Shown: positions 1 through 4,895 of the stretch, in pieces | How the letters are laid out: each line of letters begins with the position of its first letter | Numbering within the stretch: the stretch's first letter is position 1 | NCBI GenBank assembly: GCA_016840285.1 | Contig: JAEOSR010000173.1 | Span: 1-15,248, forward strand | DNA length: 15,248 nt | DNA from: Candidatus Hodarchaeota archaeon | GTDB taxonomy: Archaea; Asgardarchaeota; Heimdallarchaeia; Hodarchaeales; Hodarchaeaceae | Reading direction: 5' to 3' | Translations under genes and position numbers: made by a program | Notes under the pieces: generated by a model | What the model saw: only the letters and a program-made list of their open reading frames with translations | Told to the model about the DNA's origin: nothing | The model's database searches: none

Positions 1-55
1 ATCAAGATTATCTTACCTTTCTGTTGGAGAATTCGGGTAAATCCGATTAGTTGAT

Positions 56-499
56 TCACAATTGATATGGTACGCCTGAGGGAGCCACCTTGAAATTAAA
101 GGCTTTTTTGATGAAACAATAAGAACGCCTGAAAAAACCTAGCCATTTATCCATATGATTTTCCCTATACTGTTTATAGCCTAAAAACAAGTAAAAATTC
201 TTTCTCTCATCTTTTGGGGCTATAATCTCGATTCTGTTCACATCAAAAATGACAATTTCCTCAACAATCCGCATGAGAGAACTCCCGATTCTGTTTCTTT
301 GATATTGATTATTTACTGCGACACTGATAACGAAAGCATGATGTTCTTGAATCATAAATACGATTCCCCCAAGTACATCTCCATGATCGGTTTTTGCGAC
401 CAAGCAAAGATGATTTTTTTTCAAACCATGGTAAAAATTTGGGATATCAAATTGTGAGAAAATCTTTGTCAGCTCTTGAAAATCACTTTCAGAACCCAA
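56..499 (-). CDS. GNAT-family N-acetyltransferase
   Basis: This is a small acetyltransferase of the GNAT fold, which transfers an acetyl group from acetyl-CoA to an amine. The substrate is unknown. The 147-residue length fits a single GNAT domain. The central strand and acetyl-CoA loop are visible at about residues 55-75 (VISVAV, then QRNRIGSSL, matching the Q/R-x-x-G-x-G/A motif A). The late motif-B-like part has NFYLFLGYKQY, the usual 'FYxxxGF' pattern. The start is doubtful. The only ATG/GTG/TTG available is TTG at 499, with no Shine-Dalgarno sequence. In-frame codons upstream read SIRN before LGSESDFQEL, which resembles the usual GNAT beginning 'IRxxxxxDxxxL'. The frame is closed by TAG near position 603. 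The gene diverges from the COG1751 gene. The family call is fairly sure; the specificity is not known. Confidence 0.75.
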   Translation of the reverse strand: MGSESDFQELTKIFSQFDIPNFYHGLKKNHLCLVAKTDHGDVLGGIVFMIQEHHAFVISVAVNNQYQRNRIGSSLMRIVEEIVIFDVNRIEIIAPKDERKNFYLFLGYKQYRENHMDKWLGFFRRSYCFIKKAFNFKVAPSGVPYQL

Positions 500-692
500 A
501 TTGCGAATACTGTAGTTAGGGATTTGCTTTATCTTTAAAATCTCCCGGCGAATTGTTCCGATTATATTCCTACAAACGTTTCTATTAAAAAATTTCCTTA
601 TCTACTCATTTTGAGAATTTATTTTAATACCTTAACAATCTAAGCTATCTTGGATTTTGTTTGAAAATTACGATCTGTTGGAAGGTTATTTT
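500..692. promoter_or_regulatory. Divergent intergenic region with TATA-like boxes
   Basis: This AT-rich stretch separates the GNAT gene (minus) from the COG1751 gene (plus). On plus, TTTATTTTAATA near 617-628 is a possible TATA element. On minus, the complement of attatat at 561-567 could serve the GNAT gene. Both are weak calls made by eye. No clear operator or RNA structure was seen. Confidence 0.3.
680..685 (+). promoter_or_regulatory. Shine-Dalgarno GGAAGG that fixes the COG1751 start
   Basis: GGAAGG lies seven bases before ATG at 693. This favours the ATG over the in-frame TTG at 657, which has no comparable site and would add 12 residues not seen in the family. Confidence 0.6.
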
Positions 693-1262
693 ATGGAATC
701 AATTTATTTCGAAAAAATAGGACGCACTAATACACTTGACACATTAAAGCATGCATATTCGGCTGCAAAAGAATTGAATATAGACATAATTGTTGTTGCG
801 AGTACAGCTGGAGAATCAGCACTTGAAGCAATCAAGATTTTTGATGAGTCATTCCACTTAATCATTGTTACTCATCAGGATGGCTTTCGAGATATTGGTA
901 ATGAGTTTCCAGCTGATATTAAGGAAGAAATCCTTCAAAAACGTCCTAGTACCATTTTCCACACTGGTACCCATGCTTTTGCTGGATTGGAACGGAGTTT
1001 TCGCTTAAAACAGCAGACAATGCTGCCTATTGAAATGATTGCCATTACTCTTCGTCGATGCTTCGGGGAAGGGACAAAAGTAACCATGGAAATGACAGTT
1101 ATGGTTTCGGATGCAGGTCTTATTGATACGACTCAAGATATAATCAGCATTGCAGGAACAGGAAGAGGACTTGACACTGCATGGATTGTTAAGCCCTCGT
1201 TTTCTAACAAATTATTTGCCTTGAAAATGAAGGTACCTATTTGTAAACCAAGAAATTTTTAA
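693..1262 (+). CDS. COG1751 protein (pyruvate-kinase C-terminal-like fold)
   Basis: This conserved archaeal/bacterial protein of COG1751 has an alpha/beta fold like the C-terminal domain of pyruvate kinase. No biochemical role is established. The 189 residues match the family's usual size. Hallmarks visible in order are: the start MESIYFEKIGRTNT; IIVVASTAGESALEA (about residues 32-46); IIVTHQDGF (about 58-66); THAFAGLERS (about 99-108); a mid segment ending in MVSDAGLI; the glycine-rich GTGRGLDTAWIVKP; and the ending ICKPRNF, which corresponds to the family's conserved 'ICKPR' terminus. The ATG at 693 is preferred because of the GGAAGG site and because family members begin at this point. The gene is transcribed alone, diverging from the GNAT gene and converging on the lipase gene. 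Family assignment is confident from these motifs; a function should not be assumed. Confidence 0.85.
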   Translation: MESIYFEKIGRTNTLDTLKHAYSAAKELNIDIIVVASTAGESALEAIKIFDESFHLIIVTHQDGFRDIGNEFPADIKEEILQKRPSTIFHTGTHAFAGLERSFRLKQQTMLPIEMIAITLRRCFGEGTKVTMEMTVMVSDAGLIDTTQDIISIAGTGRGLDTAWIVKPSFSNKLFALKMKVPICKPRNF

Positions 1263-1375
1263 TCAATATCATTCTGGTTTAATTTTATAAGGCAACGATC
1301 CGATTAACAGAGGGGCCAGATTCTAGTACAATCACATACTTCGGAGAAAAAGGAAGAAAGGGAAAATAGGAGAAT

Positions 1376-2620
1376 TCATGATTTTTTCTTAAGCTGTCTC
1401 AACTGGTATAGGCCAAATAGGGAGAGAAGCAAAAAGAGACCATTCCAACCAGGTGTAGGAGTAGCTGTTGTCGTCGTTGATGTAGGCGACGCTGTCATAG
1501 AAGTATTTGTTGTTGGAATTGGGATTTGGGGGATTGCACTAATTTCGTTTGAGTATTCGCTTTCACCTACGTTATTGACAGCAGTGACCACATAATAATA
1601 GTTTTTTTCATTGGTAACATTCAGATCTAGATAGCGCAAAGTTGTGGTATTCCCAATGAAGGAATACGGGCCACCACTGTTAGCTGCCCGATAAACTTTG
1701 TATTCAGTGATGGGTGTTCCACCATCATCCACTGGTGGCTCCCATCTAAGTTTAACTTGGCCATCACCTGGTATTGCCTTAAATGAGGTCGGTGGTGTCA
1801 TCAGAAAAGTGGTATTAAAATCATCAACAGCTGTTCTAACCTTTTTATAAACGGACCAATCTTGATATAGTTGAGAATGAAATATATCATCAGATAACCT
1901 AATATTATTTGCTCCATGAAGTTTAGCAGAACTAGGCGGGATATACTCATCGACTAGACTATAAATGGATGTATAATTAATAGTTCCTGCAATATGGGTA
2001 CCATTATAGATAATACCAGAATAAGGAGCTACTCGATCCCCTATTGTGTCATTTAATATTCCCCCGGGAGTTTCATCCCCTTCGTTTAAACTTAATAGCA
2101 ACGAATTAGCATCTGAAAAACTCTCACCTTCTAGAGGACAACCATGGTGTGGACACCCCAAACTCACATAGTCATCGACTCTATCTATTCCGCCTAGAAA
2201 TTTGATGTAATACCTGCTACTAATACCTCCCATACTATGACCGACAAGATCAATTTTTTCCGCACCAGTTTCCTCTAAAATCTCATCCACCCATTGCTTT
2301 ATCTGATTGGCATTGTTGATATTACCTTGAACAGAACTATCTCCTGGTTTATCAAAACTATAGGCATAGAGAATTGTTTTTGGCCATTCATTAGCTCGGA
2401 ACCATCCCCTCATGGTGGTCCAATCCGTTGATCTTTTCGTCCATCCGTGAAGAAATAATATTGGATTCTGGTTTTGTGCAGTCATCACTGTTGGATTTAC
2501 CATACCACTAGCTCCAGGGGGAGATAAAAAAAGGCTATCATCAAAATTTGTAAATCCTATAATAGTCACAATTATAAATGCTATGAGTAAAAGACTCGAT
2601 TTTGTGTTTTTTTTCATCAT
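1376..2620 (-). CDS. Secreted, membrane-anchored lipase-like alpha/beta hydrolase with FN3 domain
   Basis: This is a probable extracellular carboxylester or lipid hydrolase of the lipase class 2 / EstA-like alpha/beta-hydrolase group. Residues 1-25 form a signal peptide (Lys-rich start, then a hydrophobic core). The oxyanion-hole HGW is at 58-60 and the nucleophile elbow GHSMGG at 127-132 (Ser129). Probable Asp224 (LVDEYIPP) and His248 complete the triad. A fibronectin type III domain spans about 275-363. A Thr/Ser/Pro stalk (about 364-390), one membrane helix (about 391-407) and a KKKS tail suggest a C-terminal surface anchor or sorting signal. ATG at 2620 has AAAGGA (complement of 2628-2633) seven bases upstream. 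Nearby, a second secreted protein is encoded on the same strand. The fold and triad are well supported; the substrate is unknown, and an amidase or thioesterase cannot be excluded. Confidence 0.85.
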   Translation of the reverse strand: MMKKNTKSSLLLIAFIIVTIIGFTNFDDSLFLSPPGASGMVNPTVMTAQNQNPILFLHGWTKRSTDWTTMRGWFRANEWPKTILYAYSFDKPGDSSVQGNINNANQIKQWVDEILEETGAEKIDLVGHSMGGISSRYYIKFLGGIDRVDDYVSLGCPHHGCPLEGESFSDANSLLLSLNEGDETPGGILNDTIGDRVAPYSGIIYNGTHIAGTINYTSIYSLVDEYIPPSSAKLHGANNIRLSDDIFHSQLYQDWSVYKKVRTAVDDFNTTFLMTPPTSFKAIPGDGQVKLRWEPPVDDGGTPITEYKVYRAANSGGPYSFIGNTTTLRYLDLNVTNEKNYYYVVTAVNNVGESEYSNEISAIPQIPIPTTNTSMTASPTSTTTTATPTPGWNGLFLLLSLFGLYQLRQLKKKS

Positions 2621-2651
2621 TCATCAATCCTTTATCGTAGATCATGGAAGT

Positions 2652-2686
2652 AAAAAAAAAAAAAATCTCTTGGTATATACCAAGAG
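2652..2686 (-). terminator. Palindrome plus T14 run: terminator-like, or lipase promoter element
   Basis: Bases 2667-2686 (CTCTTGGTATATACCAAGAG) form a perfect 20-bp palindrome, folding as an 8-bp stem with a 4-base loop. On the minus strand it is followed one base later by 14 consecutive T (A run at 2652-2665). It lies just after the small secreted-protein gene, as an intrinsic terminator would. The central GGTATATACC could instead be the TATA box of the lipase gene, since it sits about 55 bases before that start codon. Both roles are possible. Confidence 0.6.
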
Positions 2687-2713
2687 TTGTTTCCATTACC
2701 CCTTTGATTCATA

Positions 2714-3271
2714 TCAGTTTATTCGGAATGTACCAGGCGCTTCATGGGGTGCCATTATTGGATCCTCTGGAGTTCCAATGTTTTGCCACTTTATTTTACC
2801 ACTCATGTGCACACTGCGACCTAACAAATCTAAGCAGTCGTCATTAGTCTTTGTTACAACGCCGTTCATCCTATATTTGCTGTTTTTAAGAGAAACTGTT
2901 CCTTCGTCAGTCCCCAATAGGACTACATCACCATGTGCGAAATCTTGAGTTTCGAAATTAAACGTGACCCAATCATAAATAGCCCAAATTTCGCCAAAAA
3001 ATACTACATTTCCTCTGACATCTGTCTCAAATGGTTTTCCTGTTCCAATACAGAAGAATACCATACCATATTCTTCACTTACGCCATCACCGTCAGTATC
3101 TAAAGTAATGGTTCCTACCCAATCAGGTATTTCAGCTTGGTATCCAGGCCAACCCAGATTATATTCCAAACTCATTGTACCTATAATAGGTTTTTTTGCA
3201 CTTCCTGATATTGCTGGCAATAGCATCAGAATGAGAACAGATAGAGTCAGAATGGATATTTTTTTTCTCAT
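2714..3271 (-). CDS. Small secreted protein of unknown function
   Basis: I do not recognise a named family. The 185-residue product starts with a clear signal peptide (MRKK, hydrophobic core, likely cleavage after the SGSA near residue 25). The mature part is rich in aromatic and beta-forming residues and contains an acidic DTDGDG turn at about 58-63. The C-terminal third has the pattern SLKNSKYRMNGVV, then LLGRSVHMSGKIKW, and ends APGTFRIN, which suggests a single compact beta-sandwich or lipocalin-like domain; that is a guess. There is no C-terminal membrane helix, so the protein is probably released or peripheral. ATG at 3271 has AGGAGG (complement of 3283-3288) eleven bases upstream. It lies upstream of the lipase gene on the same strand, but the palindrome/T14 element between them argues against simple co-transcription. 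Confidence 0.75.
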   Translation of the reverse strand: MRKKISILTLSVLILMLLPAISGSAKKPIIGTMSLEYNLGWPGYQAEIPDWVGTITLDTDGDGVSEEYGMVFFCIGTGKPFETDVRGNVVFFGEIWAIYDWVTFNFETQDFAHGDVVLLGTDEGTVSLKNSKYRMNGVVTKTNDDCLDLLGRSVHMSGKIKWQNIGTPEDPIMAPHEAPGTFRIN

Positions 3272-3302
3272 TTTTCGATTTTCCTCCTGTTCTTTTTTGT
3301 TT

Positions 3303-3327
3303 CATTAGGATTCAATAAATCCTAATG
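3303..3327. repeat. Inverted repeat 1 (10-bp arms)
   Basis: CATTAGGATT (3303-3312) and AATCCTAATG (3318-3327) are perfect reverse complements around a 5-base centre. This is the first of several palindromes in the space between the secreted-protein gene (minus) and the RHH gene (plus). It is a candidate operator or partition site for the RHH protein encoded next door; that role is inferred from position. Confidence 0.6.
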
Positions 3328-3328
3328 G

Positions 3329-3371
3329 ATACTATTATAAATCAATAGTATATATAAGTTTTACTATAGTA
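3329..3371. repeat. Palindromes sharing the half-site TACTAT (candidate operator)
   Basis: ATACTATT (3329-3336) and AATAGTAT (3344-3351) form a perfect inverted repeat with a 7-base spacer. TACTATAGTA (3362-3371) is a second perfect palindrome. Both contain the half-site TACTAT facing its complement ATAGTA, giving four half-sites in 43 bases. Repeated short half-sites are typical of ribbon-helix-helix operators, and a two-RHH protein is encoded 70 bases downstream. Embedded TATA-like sequence (about 3348-3358) means a bound protein could also block transcription. Confidence 0.55.
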
Positions 3372-3377
3372 GCATTG

Positions 3378-3390
3378 TATCATAATGATA
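3378..3390. repeat. Inverted repeat TATCAT-A-ATGATA
   Basis: This is a perfect 6-bp-arm palindrome with a single central base. It sits within a larger pair of inverted 8-mers, TATAAGTT (3353-3360) and AACTTATA (3406-3413). In such AT-rich DNA short palindromes occur by chance, so this one carries less weight than its neighbours. Confidence 0.4.
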
Positions 3391-3407
3391 TATATTGTTT
3401 TACGTAA

Positions 3408-3418
3408 CTTATAATAAT
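3408..3418 (+). promoter_or_regulatory. TATA-like box for the RHH-ParA operon
   Basis: CTTATAATAAT is centred about 28 bases before the GTG start at 3441. That is the archaeal TATA-to-start distance, and no Shine-Dalgarno sequence precedes the GTG, so a leaderless transcript is plausible. The box overlaps the right arm of the outer inverted repeat (3406-3413), which would allow autorepression. Confidence 0.45.
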
Positions 3419-3440
3419 CACAATTAAATAACAAAAGCTG

Positions 3441-3983
3441 GTGAAATCGCTGTCTAGTGATAATGAGAAGCATAGAAAATTTCCAGTTCGGGTGGATCTC
3501 GATGATGAGGATGCTAGAAAGTTTCAAAGTGTTCAAGAGGAATTTAAACTAAAGAATAAAGCTGAAGTACTGCGTTTTTGTGTTAACAAAGTCTTCCATG
3601 GAATGACTCTAGAGATCAATGAAGATTTATATAACGAAATCCATAAAATAATTAGTTCCCCAAATATTAAGATCAGGTACGCCATAACAAATGTTAATGA
3701 TTTCATCAAGCGAGCGATAAGTGATTTTTTGGTAACTTTAAAAAAAGAATGGAGTTTAAAGAACTGGAGCATGCGACAAACACTTTCACAAGAAGAAAAT
3801 GATACAGCTGTTGCTTTAATCGAATTACAATTACAAAAGGTACCAGGAGTGACAATAGAGGATCTGGTAGAATACCTGAAAATAGATCCTAAAATTATCC
3901 GTGAACATCTTGGAAAATTTATGGAAGATGCTTTACTCGATTTCAGAGAGTCACAAGGGAACATTTATTATTATGCCCACTAA
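3441..3983 (+). CDS. Tandem ribbon-helix-helix DNA-binding protein with winged-helix-like C-terminus
   Basis: This is a predicted DNA-binding protein of 180 residues. Residues about 12-54 read as a ribbon-helix-helix module: strand FPVRVDL, helix from DDEDARKF, then NKAEVLRFCVNKVF. Residues about 55-102 look like a second RHH: strand MTLEINEDLYNEI, then NDFIKRAISDFL, the usual 'EFIRxAIxxFL' helix. Residues about 115-180 resemble a winged helix (VTIEDLVEYLKID, then REHLGKFMEDALLDF). Two RHH modules in one chain would mimic the normal RHH dimer. The GTG start has no Shine-Dalgarno sequence but is well placed behind a TATA-like box. The gene ends 23 bases before the ParA-like ATPase, so the pair is an operon. 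By analogy with SegB or ParB-type RHH proteins it may be the centromere-binding partner, or simply an autorepressor. The domain calls are by eye. Confidence 0.7.
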   Translation: MKSLSSDNEKHRKFPVRVDLDDEDARKFQSVQEEFKLKNKAEVLRFCVNKVFHGMTLEINEDLYNEIHKIISSPNIKIRYAITNVNDFIKRAISDFLVTLKKEWSLKNWSMRQTLSQEENDTAVALIELQLQKVPGVTIEDLVEYLKIDPKIIREHLGKFMEDALLDFRESQGNIYYYAH

Positions 3984-3987
3984 CTTT

Positions 3988-4006
3988 GAGGAGGTGGTTT
4001 CACCTC
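3988..4006 (+). promoter_or_regulatory. Strong Shine-Dalgarno sequence inside a hairpin before the ParA-like gene
   Basis: GAGGAGGTGG (3988-3997) is a near-ideal Shine-Dalgarno sequence for ATG 4007. GAGGTG (3991-3996) pairs perfectly with CACCTC (4001-4006) across a GTTT loop, ending directly at the start codon. When folded, the hairpin would hide most of the site, so it may tune translation of the ATPase relative to the RHH protein. The pairing is seen directly; the regulation is inferred. Confidence 0.55.
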
Positions 4007-4756
4007 ATGGAAAAAATCCTTGTCCACAGTTATAAGGGAGGAACGGGAAAAACGACGGTAGCTGTAAATATAGCGAGTTTATTGTCACTTAAAAATCAGG
4101 TCTTGCTTATAGAAAATGATTTTATGATGCCATCTTTTTATGATATCTTTAATCGTGAACCAAACGCTTATTTCAATGATTATCTTAATGGTATAGTCAA
4201 TTTTGATGAAGTTATTGAACATGCAGTCAAACCAAATTTAGATGTGGTTTTTACAAACAATAAATTCGATCCAAATGAGAAAGTTATGAGCTCTGATCAA
4301 GAATGGTTTCTTTCTATACTAAAACAGATGATAGCAGACCTTAACACCCTCGAAAAAAAGTACAGCTATGTTATTTTCGATACACCTCCAGGATGGCACT
4401 TGATTGTTGTTAATCTGATTGCTCTGTCAAATAAAGCGATTCTATTACTTCGTCCAGACTCTTACGAAGTGAATGGTACAAAAATAATGCTCGATATTCT
4501 TTATAAGAGAGCAAAACCTATGAGTAGTTGGGACGTATATGTCCTATTTAACCAAGTTCCAGAAGTGGAGATGAGAGTAGATCTCGATAATTGGGCTGGA
4601 GAATTACAGAAGGAGGGGATGAAGTACGTTGGATACATTTCTTGTTCTTGTAACATAGCATATGAGATGGCTCATAACACAAAGATATTTCCATTGGAAC
4701 ATGAATTTAACAGAGCTCTGCAAAGTGCTTTGGAGATATTATTGGGAACTAATTAG
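4007..4756 (+). CDS. ParA/MinD-superfamily ATPase
   Basis: This is a 249-residue P-loop ATPase of the ParA/MinD/Soj group. These proteins dimerise with ATP on DNA or membrane and position chromosomes, plasmids or complexes. The deviant Walker A box YKGGTGKTT is at residues 9-17, with the signature Lys at 10. LLIENDFMMPSF corresponds to the Walker A' region, and VIFDTPPG carries the Walker B/switch II Asp. There is no N-terminal helix-turn-helix and no obvious C-terminal amphipathic MinD helix, so a small type Ib/Soj-like form is likely. ATG 4007 is chosen over the in-frame TTG at 3986 because of the Shine-Dalgarno sequence and because the P-loop then falls at the usual distance. It is the second gene of the RHH operon. 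The upstream palindromes and RHH partner resemble archaeal SegAB or plasmid parAB modules. Its cargo is unknown. Confidence 0.85.
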   Translation: MEKILVHSYKGGTGKTTVAVNIASLLSLKNQVLLIENDFMMPSFYDIFNREPNAYFNDYLNGIVNFDEVIEHAVKPNLDVVFTNNKFDPNEKVMSSDQEWFLSILKQMIADLNTLEKKYSYVIFDTPPGWHLIVVNLIALSNKAILLLRPDSYEVNGTKIMLDILYKRAKPMSSWDVYVLFNQVPEVEMRVDLDNWAGELQKEGMKYVGYISCSCNIAYEMAHNTKIFPLEHEFNRALQSALEILLGTN

Positions 4757-4817
4757 CTTTTAGCAAATATCTAGTATAAGTTAGAACTTTTTTTGTTCAT
4801 AGTTCCCGACTGTTGTC
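4757..4817. terminator. T-run between convergent genes
   Basis: This short stretch follows the ParA-like gene and converges with the substrate-binding-protein gene. GAAC, a T7 run (4788-4794) and GTTC form a tiny inverted repeat with the T-run in its loop. Archaeal RNA polymerase terminates at T-runs, so this may end the plus-strand operon. Nothing else was seen here. Confidence 0.35.
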
Positions 4818-4873
4818 GCAAAATTTCAATTATAATTGTGCCAATCTTCCCAGAATCCAGACCAAGATAAATA
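4818..4873 (-). repeat. 3'-flanking direct repeat, copy A
   Basis: These 56 bases align without gaps to 7004-7059, with 47 identities; eight of the nine differences are transitions. The copy begins 22 bases after the stop codon of the binding-protein gene. It contains the palindrome CAATTATAATTG (4827-4838). On the minus strand one frame reads SWSGFWEDWHNYN and then stops. It could be a shared 3'-UTR/RNA element or the relic of a coding end. Confidence 0.6.
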
Positions 4874-4895
4874 CTCCTGATTAAATAAAAGCGGT

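Noticed and set aside
2583..2948. Plus-strand open frames across the lipase start and the secreted-protein gene
   Set aside because: They cross a terminator-like palindrome, lack ribosome sites and overlap two well-supported minus-strand genes.
3533..3964. Minus-strand open frame of 143 codons opposite the RHH gene
   Set aside because: It is Ser/Cys-rich and low-complexity, has no start signal, and the plus-strand frame has clear domain patterns and operon context.
4007..4756. NifH/BchL-like or Mrp-type ATPase
   Set aside because: No cluster-binding Cys pairs in the expected places, and the operon partner is a DNA-binding protein, so ParA/Soj-like is the better fit.
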